Notes under the pieces: generated by a model
Seen by the model: the letters and a program-made list of their open reading frames with translations, nothing else
What the model was told of the DNA's origin: nothing
The model's database searches: none
NCBI GenBank assembly: GCA_021018815.1
Contig: JAITYX010000021.1
Coordinates: 7,345,001-7,409,000 of the forward strand
Length of the DNA: 64,000 nucleotides
Source: Talinum fruticosum
Taxonomy: Eukaryota; Streptophyta; Magnoliopsida; Caryophyllales; Talinaceae
Reading direction: 5' to 3'
Made by a program: the position numbers and the translations under genes
Shown here: piece after piece, positions 12,230-24,200 of the stretch
Numbering within the stretch: position 1 is the stretch's first letter
Layout of the letters: every line of letters begins with the position of its first letter

Positions 12230-15200
12230 CTAGGCATGCCCAACATAACTTAAACCCGAATCTTCTTGGCCTTCTGATGGGCACCTGATTAACTCCAAGA
12301 TATTAACCACCTCTCTCATCTCAGGCCGGTTTGAAGGCACCTGTGATGTGCAGATCAATCCCAGTTTCATGACAGGAACTGCCTCATCCACAGGGAAATT
12401 ACCACGAAGCCCTTCATCGATACATTCTTCCACCTTGCCTTCTTCCAGTGCTCCTCTGACCATGTCACACAGAACCACCACATCATCCTCCATGTACTCA
12501 ACCGGTTTCTTCCCAGTCACCACCTCCAAAACCAGAACTCCGAAGCCATAGACATCGCATTTCTCTGTAATTTTCACTGTTCGACATGCAAACTCAGGGG
12601 CCATGTAGCCAAGTGCACTCTGAATCTTGCTGCTCAATATGTACCTGTCTAACATTGGCAGCAGTCTAGCCAACCCAAAATCTCCCACCTTGGGCTCACC
12701 TGAACCATCTATGAGAATATTACTTGATTTGAGATTGTAATGTATGATGTTCAGTTGATGCAAGTGGGATAACCCCTTGGCCATCCCGAGGATTATGTTG
12801 AACCTCTGGTTCCATGAGAGGAAGTTCCCTCCTGATCCTTCATGGAGATGTTTATGCAAACTTCCACTGGAGACAAATTCATATATTAAGAGTTGAAGTG
12901 ATGGAGTCCAGTAATACCCTTCGAGGGCAACAAGATTAGGGTGTCGGATTTTTCCCAACTTCTTCACTTCCCGTTCAAAGTCTTCCTGGGACTTGACTAG
13001 ACTCGAGACAGTGAGCTTTTTGATGGCAACAGGGCGACCATTTTGAAGAACCGTTCGGTAGACAGCACCAAAACCACCTCGCCCCAACTCACAGTCCTTG
13101 TTGAGAAGGGCCTGGGACCCACTGCTGAAATCAGGCTCACCTGAGAACATAACTAGCTTCCCGGAATTGGCATCAGTGGAGGGAGAGTGACTGAAAGAAT
13201 CACCGTTTGATAATGCCAGTGTGGCAGGAGAACGGGAGGCCAAGGCCCTGACACGGAGATTGAGAACTGTGATGGCAATCACACCAATTACAATCACAGC
13301 AGCTGCACCAATGGCAATGAGGGAAGAAATACTAAAGATGTTTCTCTTGCGAACAAGTGTAGGAGGTAGAGAAGAACCAGAGTAGGAATCAGTTGTGGAG
13401 TTTGGGTTAAGAACAATGGGTTTGGGAAGTACAGCAGCACAAGATCTATTTGTTGCAGAGCCACAAAGAGAGGGATTTCCGGAGACCGAGGAGGGAGATA
13501 TGGTGTTAAAGAACCCACCGGGCAGCTCACCTTGGAGGTTATTATGTGAAATGTTAAAGGAAAGGAGATGTTGGAGATTTGCGAGCTGTTTGGGCAAAGT
13601 CCCACTAAGGTCATTGGAAGAAAGGTCCACTACTTGAAGGTTAGTAAGCTTCGATAGAGCTAATGGCACCGGCCCCTCCAGACTGTTATGCGATAAGATC
13701 CTGGACAAGTATTAACATGGAAATGAATACCCAAAAGTGAAAGTGGAAAAATGCATCAGAGAACAGGAAACAATAACCGTAACAATTAACGGCGATAACA
13801 TTTTAAACTAGAAGGTAACAAGAAATCGACAACATTCTCATATCTTCATGTTGGCTAACTCTGAAGTGTCAGTACACATGGGATTCAAACTATCTTAAAA
13901 ATTTTCCCATAGGTGACATAAGAGAGCAAACTGGACTATCTATACCAAGATTTTATACGAGTATACTAGAATATGACAAAATTCAACCAAACTTGCCAGC
14001 CAAATAATGATGCCATTATAGACAGCAAAGTTGCAGCAGTTGACAGCAGGATAAGTTACATAGCAAGTTAGCTGCAGTAAAGGAGTACTTACAAGACACA
14101 GAGCGAGGAACAATGCTCGAGAGAAGTCGGTATTTTTCCAGCAATGAAATTCTTCTCCAGGATCAACTCCCTAAGAGAAGTAGCTCCTCCGACTTCAGAA
14201 GGTATTGTTCCATTCAGCTGATTCTCACTTAAATCAAGAACATCTAATGCTTTCAGCTCTCCCACGTTTCTTGGAATGGGCCCTGTGAGAGAGTTTTTAG
14301 ACAAATTTAAGAACTGCAGGCTGCTAAAATCTCCAATTGAGGATGGAATGGCCCCAGCAAAAACATTATGGGATAAATCCAACACTTGAAGACTCTGGTA
14401 CGAGATCGCTTCAGCTGATGAGATGGAAGAATCCATGGTTCCACCTATTTTGTTCTCAGAGAGAAGAATTTCTTGCAAACCCACCTTGAAAATCCACTGA
14501 GGCAGATCACCAGTCAACAAATTCTGCCTAAAATCCATGACTTGAAGGCCAGCACAACCAACCATAGAATCTGGCAAGTTTCCACTCAATGCATTCATGG
14601 ACATGTTCAACACCTTCAATGACCTAAGGTTCCCCACAGAAGTTGGCAAAACTCCAGAGAAGTTATTACCTGAGAGATCAAGACTCTCAAGGGCTCCCAT
14701 TCCTCCAATCCATTCAGGAACTTGACCCGCAAAGGAATTCCCCCTCAGATTAAGATTACCACAAAAGCTCAAGTTCAGCATTGAACTCGGCAGAGTCCCA
14801 AAAAGTGAATTATCACTAAAATCAAGTGACCTCAACATAGGGCACCCTCCAATGTCATCTGGGACCGCCCCAGCAAGCCGGTTTCGACTCAAATCGATAG
14901 TTCTCAGATTGTATAACCCATCCATACCCTTTGGAATTTCATCACTTAACAAATTAGAAGACAAGTCAATAGACCTTAACCCATGTAAAGCCCAAATCCC
15001 AGAAGGCAAAGCCCCAGAAAACTGGTTAGCTGAGAAGTTAAGCGAAGAAAGTCCAACACAGGAGCTCAAGCTTTCAGGGATCTGCCCTGAAAACTTGTTC
15101 TTAGCTACAGAAATTGTTCTCAAAGGCCCACATTGTCTAAAAAATCAGGGGCTAACTCCCCAGAGAGATTGTTTTCACTCAGATCAATGATTCTCAGGTT

Positions 15201-15569
15201 TGAGAGCCTTACAAATGCAGGACTGAGACTACCAGTGAGATTGTTACTCGAGAGAGAGAGCTTCCGGAGCGATTGTAGCTGAAGGAGGCCACGACCAAGC
15301 TTGCCGGAGAGAGAAAAACCGTCGAGATTGAGCTCAGAAACCCTCTTTGTTCTGGGGTTGCATTGGACCCCATTCCAGTTACACGGGCTATCATCATCTT
15401 CGTTCCAAGATGCCAATTTACCAGTTGGGTCTTGAATATCTGCCTTGAATACAATCAGCCCCAAAACATCATCGTTCAAAGAAGGGCTCTGAACGCTCTT
15501 ACATACCGGCGCCAAACCCAGAACCAGAAGAGTGAGAAGGGAGAATAAACTACCCAATATCTCTCTCAT
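12230..15569 (-). CDS. IRK: LRR receptor-like kinase, IRK type, 2 exons, one frameshift
   Basis: Plasma-membrane leucine-rich-repeat receptor kinase of the IRK (inflorescence and root apices receptor kinase) group. Exon 1 is 15569-14093, exon 2 13700-12230, with a 392-bp GT..AG intron. Exon 1 loses frame at the A run 15139-15144 (a T run on the coding strand); one extra base restores DFFRQCGPLRTIS, a block I recall in IRK, and gives 982 residues. Order: signal peptide, N-terminal LRR cap (NDDVLGLIVFKADIQDP), about 20 LRRs, one membrane helix near 616-639, kinase domain from about 696. P-loop GRGGFGAVY, lysine in VAIKK (about 720) and DFG (833-835) are present. The HRD catalytic loop reads HYN (813-815), so catalysis is doubtful, as in the family. 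The ligand is unknown. Confidence 0.95.
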
Positions 15570-16180
15570 TCTTCAACACCCACCACCTCAAAACAATCAA
15601 TTTTCAGAAAAAGAATGCAGAGGGTAGAAACAATTCAGCGGCTAATGGAAGACACCCATTTTACTTTCTGAACTTTTAACGGCTAGAAAATAGCAAAATG
15701 TGGAGCCGAACAAAGAAAGGGTAAAAACCAGCCACCCAGGAGACTTGCAGAGAGAGAAATGAGGAGGATGCAGCAAAAACAGAAGTGTTAAAGCTACAAA
15801 AGTTGAGTTCATGAACCCTAAGTAACGGAAAGGGAAGCTAAGAGAGTATGCCCAAAAACTGTTGAGAAATTACAGAGCTGAGAGAGTTGATAAGAGGGTT
15901 AGGAGGAGAAGGGTTCGTGGGAAATTTGGAGGGAAATGTGGCGTCGCCGGAGAGCGGGAAGGAGCCGCAGGAGGCCGACGAAGACGGCGGTTGCTGAGGG
16001 AGAGAGAGATGGGGAGAGGGAGGGGGAGGACAACGGAGACAGAGAGGAATAGGAGGGAGAGAGCGAGAGAAAGTGATTAATTGCGCCTTTATTGAAGAGG
16101 GAGAAAAAGGGGAAATCTTTGGTAGCGGAGTAAACGGAAGTGAGCCCACCCCCACGGCCATTTAATATTGTGGGGTACAA
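15570..16180 (-). promoter_or_regulatory. Probable promoter/5' leader of the IRK-like gene
   Basis: On the coding (minus) strand the stretch is pyrimidine-rich with CT/TCTC tracts (GA-rich at about 15860-16080 on the plus strand), typical of plant 5' leaders. Both-strand open frames here are products of the biased composition. No defined TATA box was assigned. Confidence 0.4.
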
Positions 16181-19100
16181 CTACAAGCATTGCACACTGC
16201 GTTTTGGGTAATTTTTACTGAATTTATTGAAATTTAATTAGTGGTATACCGAAATTTGTAAAATTATTTTTAATTTTATATAAAATTAACTCTTAAAATT
16301 TTCTAAATCCTACCAATTATCTCAAAAAAAAAAAATACCACAGTACAATAATTAAATCATCAAAAAAAAATTCAAACTAAAAAAATCAAAGTTTTAAGAG
16401 TATGTTTGCTTCGGTGTTTAAAACTAACGTTTAAATTAAAAGTGTTTAGAAATTGTTAGGAACAATTAGCATTAGTAGTTAACAGCATTTAGAACTATAC
16501 TGAGTGGTTGCAGTAGGTTAGGAGCGGTTTGAGAGCAAAAATTACGTATATAAGTAGCAATTATTAGAGTTTAAGAGGGAGTTTGATTGAAGTGGTTTGT
16601 GGTTAAAAACATTTAGAAGTTGATATCGATTACAAAATACTAAAAATGAAATACTCTTGCAATAGTTTTATTTATAGTCAATGAAATTATAATATCTTTG
16701 TAAAGATTACTTAAAAGTTTTTGGATTTTCATATAAAAAAGCATTTAAAATTTTAGAAATATTCTAAACGATTCTAGATTTCTATTACATTTACGCAAAT
16801 TCATCAAGGTGAACGTAATCAACGTTACTACTATCCTAGTTTAGTGTTTTATTTTTTTAATATTAATAAAGCGCTAATACCATACTGGTTAATTAGTTGT
16901 AATGTACGTATAAAAGAATTACATAGAGAAGTAATTAATAGGGTAATTTTCATTGAGCTGGTAGCATATGTATGCATAACTCTAGTGTAGGCTTCTCAAA
17001 TTGGCTTGGATGGGCCTCTCAGTCTCATATCATAAATAGTGTAGGCTTCATGCCTAACACTTCCATGGAAATTTCACCTCAATAGCCATGCTGGTGGGTG
17101 AAAGGTAGTTAATGTCATCAATGGAGGTAGGTACCCTCATTTAACTAAATTATGCCATTTTGTCAAATGATGTGAAACCTTTTAGTTGGTATGACAAAGT
17201 GTTTTTTCATAGTATTATAAATTGGATTTGATTGGTTAATACATGGCAAATTTATGAGTATAAATATTTACCAAGAATGTCAAATTTCACATAGAAAATG
17301 CAATCACTTGAAAATAGGCAGCTAACAATTCATTGGAGCGAGACGCTGCTCTATTCTTTCGCTTTGACATTTCTATATGAGGGAGATCGCTCAGTGACAT
17401 GTCAAAAGATATGAAATTTCCGACCAAACAGTTCGGATTAAAATACGAGAATGGAGACCGAAAGATATCCATGCATAAAATTATTATATTTAATTTTAAT
17501 AAATGTAATGGATGTTAGCTAAAGTAATTAGTAAAGTCCTTAATTACTTGTCATTACATTAATATTTAAATTTAAATTGAGTATATTTTGGTCTTTGTAC
17601 TTTCGTAAGCATCTAAATTGAAAAACTTTAATAAACTTAACTTAAACATAATAAAATGAAATGAAAAGAATATTAAAATTATGCTCCAATGCAATATGTT
17701 GAATTTGAGGGAATTATTATTATTCATATCTCGAGTATTATCATGCATTAACAGGTGTGAAAAGAATAAGCCTTTATAGGATTGCCAAAAGAAGAGCTTA
17801 GAAGGTCTATACCATGTTTGAAAAATTATAGTTTGACATTCAAAGTGGAAAATAACTCATTCAAAGTTTTTTTTTTTTCCATTCTAATTATAAAATATAT
17901 CATTTAAATAAAGGAAAAAATATTTTTGACCCATAAACAATACGCATGCAATCAACATTTCATTGTCGATGAATATATGGATAATAATTATCATGTTTTC
18001 TAAGACAGATATGTAACTTATGTTCTATATCTAATATGGTTTAATTCAATTTCAGTTTAAATTTAATAAATATTATTTTTGATTCTAAATTTAATAAGCG
18101 TATAAATTATTTAAATTAAATAATTGAATATAAAATTTCAAATAAGTTTTAATAGAAGGATTCTTAATTTTTCTTTGTTTTTTCGTGTTATCCCATAATC
18201 GAACAATACCAAATAAACATTCCTATTTTTCTAAAATAATACCCCAATTTAACATTAAAAATGATCAATTCATTGTCGGTTTTCTCTTATTATTGTCTTA
18301 TCTTAATTTAAAGTATATGATTTGATTTAGAAACTAGTAAATCAACCAGAAAGGGATTGATGGTGAATACGCAAAAGAACAAATTAAAAAAGAAAAGGAA
18401 AAAGTAGATTGAAAAGAATTCAAATGAGCGCTTAGAGGGAGAGAATAGCATGAGTGAGGTAGGGTAGAGCAATAACAATAAAGGGGAACTGCCAAGGTGG
18501 GTGGAATGGAAGGGACCTCTAGAGGTAGGTGCCATTGGCTTGTGTATCGTTCCTTTAAAGAGAGAAAATTGCAGTCCTTTGTCATTGGCTTTTCTCTCTA
18601 CAGCCTAGTCTTTTAAATTAGCATTTATAAAATGTTTATAATTACTCACAGTTTATAACAATTTTTAACAACTCTAATTGCTATAACATATGGTTTTATC
18701 CCTATTTGGCAGTCAACTGTTAATTATTGGTTGTTAACTTATTGAATTAGTCTGTTAGTTGTTGGCCAATTGGATTAGTTGTTTATATTAGTGGTTTACA
18801 TTTAAGCTGTTTCAAAAAATATTTGGTAAAATTAGACGTTTTAAAAAAGTGAAATAAAAGGCTAATTTACAAAAAATCATTCACAAAAAGCTATTGAAAT
18901 TAGTTTTTTCAAAATAAAAAATTATTACAAAAAGTCAACTTACCAAACAGTTCTAAATAACTTTTTGACCAAAAAAAAAACTCCCTCAAAAAGCCATTTT
19001 TTTGCCAAAAAACCATTGAAAAAGTCATTATGGTCTTTAACAGTAAAACTAACATATCAATGTAAGTATTGTAGGGATGACTTTGAGTTTTTTTTAATTT

Positions 19101-20257
19101 TTTATATAACACTTTGAGTTATTTCGATTTGATAATCAGCGTAAAAGTTTACAATCGGTATTACTTGTAAATATTAAGTTTTATAATTTTAATGTTAGAA
19201 TATAAGTAAATGACCAAAAGTTTTACTTTTAACATATTTGATGTCTATACTCATATATATTGACCTTTAAATTTAAATTAAGATATAAATAGGCATGTAT
19301 CAAGTACAATTAGTAGTATGAGACATGAGTTTTTTAAATGAAAAGTCGATGAGATTGGTTGGATTGCTAACTAATCAATATTAATACATTTGCTTTTTAT
19401 AAGTCCCCTTCACCATTCACATTACCACCAAATCTTTTGCTCCATGAGTTTCTCTTAAAGTTAAGATGGAAGAAATTAATTTCAACTACAAAAGAAAATT
19501 CAACAATAATACACGGTATTTATCCCTAAAATTAAAGCTGAAAGACCGATAGCTTCATAGTAGTAGTGGTTTTAATCATTATAAGTAATCATTCCAATTA
19601 AACTTAATAGGTATTCACAATAATTTAAATGAACGATAAAAAGATTGAACATGAGCCGTTTTTTTCAATTTCCAATTTTCAATTAAGAAAAAACATATCC
19701 ATAATAGTCCATATAAATTACACTTTACTTTGACCAAATTACATCATTATCTATAAAAAAAAAATTACAAAACCAGATCTTACTTGAACAAATATCTAAA
19801 GACAAACCAAAATCATTATTAAAAGCAGAATGGCCACAAAAGACAGTTAGTTATCCTAATGAAAATGTTTAATTAAAGTATATAATATTAGAAATGATGA
19901 CAAGTGAAGTGTAAAAATAAAAATAAAAACAGAGGTAAAAGTCAAAAGCTAAAGGACCTAAATTCCCAGTTGCGACAAAGATAGGTTAGCTGGCTATGGT
20001 GTGTTTGACCCACGCAAATTAAATTGAGAAGGGAGAGGAGAAGGTGAGAGAGAAAAGAGGGGGAATTTGGGAAGAAAGAGATAGAAGCCAAACACAATAA
20101 GTCAAGTCACCAAATGACAAAAGCTTCCCTGTTGCCAACCCTTTTCTATTGGTGAAAGAAACAAATCCTGGATTCCTCAAAAATTCCCTTTTCTCTCTAT
20201 CATTTTTTTCTTATGCTTACCAAATCAAACCCCATTTGTATTCATATGATTTTTTTA
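16181..20257. other. AT-rich intergenic DNA with MITE-like segments
   Basis: No gene recognised. At about 18793-18975 an imperfect inverted repeat (ctgtttcaaaaaatatttgg against ttaccaaacagttctaaata) resembles a MITE. Around 16390-16620 and 18620-18790 there are segments rich in gttat/ttgtta motifs like those of the 20.3-kb element. Open frames at 18308-18585 on the minus strand lack any motif. Confidence 0.5.
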
Positions 20258-20480
20258 CTATGTTCGTTTTAACTGTTAAAATTAGTTGTTATAATGTTTA
20301 TAATGGTTATGAATTGTTATGAACTATTATAATTAATGGTTATAATTGTTATAAATTGGTATAACGGTTATAAGTTGCTTATAATCATTATGAGCGAGTT
20401 ATGAGTTGGGATAATGTAAATAATAATATTAATAATTAATGATTATAATAATAATAATATCAATAATAATAATAATAATA

Positions 20481-20511
<31 letters not shown>

Positions 20512-20940
20512 ATTATTATTATATCATGGAGTAATGAGACCAATAATAATAATCAATGAATCCCCACTCTAAGAGTTTGTTCGAATTAGCATTTATAATT
20601 GCTAATCGCTCATAAACGCTCATAACCGCTATAACAACTCATAACAGACTAGTTATAACCGTTATGATAGTTACCCACTATAACGACTAATCATAAACTC
20701 ATATAATTATTTATGATGATAATGATAATGATAATAATTACTACTACTACTATTATTATTATTATTAAGAAAAAATTATTAATATTATTATTACCATTAT
20801 AACGACTCATAACTGCTCATAACGGTTATAGCAACTTATAAGTTATAACCGTTATAATATCTCATAACAGGTATAACCGCTAATTATAATAACTCATAAC
20901 CGTTATAAACAGTATAACCACTAATTTTAACAGTTGAAAC
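20258..20940. mobile_element. Long-TIR MITE-like element with internal AAT/ATT trinucleotide hairpin
   Basis: The left end (tgttcgttttaactgttaaa then attagttgttataatgttta) matches the inverted right end over about 45 bases with a few changes. The middle contains runs of AAT and ATT repeats (about 20415-20515) that can fold on each other, and many ggttataa/ttataacc motifs in both directions. There is no transposase frame. I could not fix a target duplication, so the superfamily is open. An internal sub-segment around 20575-20700 again begins with gtttgttcgaatt, suggesting nesting. Confidence 0.6.
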
Positions 20941-21272
20941 AAAAAGACCAATATATGATAACCTAAGTTTATACTCCAAGATTACCTTATAATTTGTATA
21001 TATATACACCAAATTGTGGTCGGTTAAAGCTTAAAAACGTAGTCCAGAGTTTGCTGAAACGAAGCTGGGGCCACGTTAAAAAGGTATTTTTCGGCCCAAT
21101 AGTTTTCACTGATCCAAACCCTAATAATCCAGTTAATTTGGCCCACAAAAGAAAAAAAAGGAAAAAATAATTGAGCTGAAGAAAATGGAAACTGTAAACT
21201 CGTAAGCAAAGTAAAACCCTACCAAAAACACCATTAGTAGCGAGAAGAAGAGAGAGAATAGCAGCAGGAGAT

Positions 21273-24200
21273 ATGGCTATGGACCCAAAGCAAGCTGTGG
21301 TTTCTTCTCTCTGTAAACGTCTCTCTTTAGATCCTGTAAGTTTCTCCATTTGATCGAATTTACCTCATTTTCTCCTCATTTTTGGCGTTTGTCGACTGTT
21401 TAGTTAAATGCATGTGAATCGATCTGTTTTTTTTTTTTTTTAGCGTTCTGAGTTTGCTTAATCGAATGCTGAATTGGTTGAAATTTGCAGAAAAGTTTTT
21501 CTGGTGATGTTGAGAAATCTGATGTTAAGAGCTTGTGCACTAATGTCTTGAAGTCATCGGAGAAGGGGTCTTCGCTTTTGAGCAATGAAGAGGTAAAATT
21601 TGGTTGATTGCGTTTAGCTCAATGTAGTTCAGTTTGAAGTGGTGTAATTGAGAAATGTCCAATAGTTCAATCAAATGAGGTTCTGTGATGATGGTTCAAT
21701 GAAATTATGGAGTTTCAAATTGGCCAATAATATCTGAAATGTTTAAATTATTTCCCTGGATTTTATGTGTATTCAGTTATTTGTAAACAAGAACTGTATT
21801 TACCTTGTGGCTGGCTTTTATATTGATATCCATAGAATGAGGCTTGGTTTAGTCAGACTTGTCATGTTACTGCAGAAACCGAGGTTGCATGTTCGGCTTC
21901 GGCTAATTACCAGTATTATGTTGAGGAGGAAATCCGGCCATATGGGAAGTGGATAGTATGTTAAAATGAATTAAGACTCAACTGCAGCTTCAAAATTCCA
22001 AATACTACTTTTAACTTGACGGAAGGGGGGGAAGAAAAGAAGAAGGTTTGTATGCACCAAGTCGGGTGAATGTACATCCGCACACTAATGTTGCCTACCA
22101 AGTCTGTCAAGTGTGCTTTACAAAAAATGACTAGTTCAAGAATGTTGGTGATCTTAGTTAAGCTTTGCCATTCTTCTCCGGGATATTTTTCTTTTGGAGC
22201 GGGGAGGGGGTTGGGGGCTCGATCTGCATAGTATGTTGATGGACAGTTGGCCCATCTTCCTTTCCATCTTGGGGAGCACCGACTAGGTCTTGCTTTTTTT
22301 CTTTTCTTTTTCTTCGGGTGGGGGGATTGTTAGAAAAACTTTTTGTTCTCAACTATCTGTGCTGTTTTTTTTAGCTGGAAATAGGATGCCTAGTTTCTTC
22401 ATTTCTTCTTAGTATGATCATGAAAAAAGAACGATGTGTCTTCATCCCATTATCGTGTTTTCCTGGGAATTTTCCCTTATAATAACTTTTGAATAATTCC
22501 AGCAGTTATCTCGGTCTGTTTAATAATCCTATCTACTTACCATACAGAAAGAACAAATTTGCACTGTGTTGATTGCCTTGTCATGATTTCAAGGAGTCAA
22601 ATGTTTTTGCAGGTGATGAAATGGATAGAATTTGCCAACAATTTTCCAGTTGATTCTACAGCAAGAACTGGGGCCCTTAATGGTCTAAATGACGAGTTGG
22701 CTCAGAAATCTGTTCTCCTGGGAAATGGATTAACACTCACAGAAGTTGATGTGATCGTATACTCAGTGATTCATTCATTTGTGGTATGTTTCTCAATTTA
22801 TGCTCACGTTGGTCAATGGAAGGTACTAATGCTACAGGTTGGGGGATTAACTAAATCATTGTTCTAGTAAATGTTGTCAGTTTTTGTGATGCCTAAAGAT
22901 GAATAATAGTTCTGGTTGTCTTGTTTGCTAGTTTAATGACAGACATGGTTGCAGTCTTCTATGTTTCTTTATTATTATTTTTTCCTGGGTCTCCATCAGG
23001 TGGAGGAAACTATATGTGTGAGTGACTATGTTAAAAGGTGCCATATATGATGTGATTCTAGAAATATTTACTTTTGGAAGCATACGCTGATCCTTGCATT
23101 TTGACAAGTGCTTGTGTTACTTTTCTCCTCTCTGTTATTGATTGATGTATGTCTTCTTGTTTACTTCAGATTCTTATCTTGCTTTACCTTGCCCTTTTTG
23201 TACAATTGTTTATTGGAAAGAAGGGGAAAATGTTAGTAATAGTCCTGATGCTCTCCTTAACAAATCCCACCCTCTTGTTTTGCGGCTTAGGGTTTCTGTT
23301 CTTGGTATAGTTAAGTAAGATATTTGTCCTGCTTCCTCTCCTTTTACCTCATTATCCGGCATGAACTCCAAACTCAACAAAAAGAAAGGGCAGTACTTAT
23401 GTATTCCCTTATCCGTGATAAAAGTCTAAAATTGTTTGTAATTCTAAAAATTACATAGGTAATATTATTCTCAGCATTTTGCTTGGAGCTAAAACTGTTT
23501 GTGTTTAATTTCCTTCTTCCAGATTTCTTTGTCAAAATCAGACCAGCAGAAGTTTCCACATGTTTTAAGATGGATGGACTATGTTCAGGTATCCAAATGT
23601 TGTAACTCGTTGAATTAACATATCATATTAGGCTTCTTTTTGGCATTTGTGGAAAAATATTGCTGTTTTGCCTTAATTAGCATTTTATCTGTGATCACCT
23701 CCTTAGACATTCTATCCTGACATATTCTATCCTGACAGAACATGATTCATTTATATTTTCCTGACTTAACTCTTCACACTCCGCCCTATGTCCCTGTTTG
23801 CAGAACAAGGAGAATTTGGGGGATATATTGGCAAGAGTTCCCATAGAGAAGGCCAGATTTGAACCTCAGGTAAGTGCAGTCCTAGTATGTTTGTCAACTT
23901 CTCCCTTGGCCACCTAACAGAAAAAATGGTAATTCATATTGAGAAATTGAGTTACAGAAATATGAAACTGTCAGCAGAAATATCATTATTATGTTTATTT
24001 AGACATCAACATTTATGTTGAATTTGAAACCAAAAAGTAAAAAACAATCGTTTTAAGATGCTTACGTGTAATTGAATGTATAGATGTGTATAAAAAAAAA
24101 TTATTGATAAAATTATCATACTTTTGCAATTTTGATGTTGGAAATAATTGGAATGTTGTGTAGGCATATGTAAATTGGAAATGCTGAATCTTTTTCACTG

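Noticed and set aside
18308..18585. Two overlapping minus-strand frames of 75-83 codons
   Set aside because: Low-complexity Phe/Ser/Leu-rich translations without homology or splice context.
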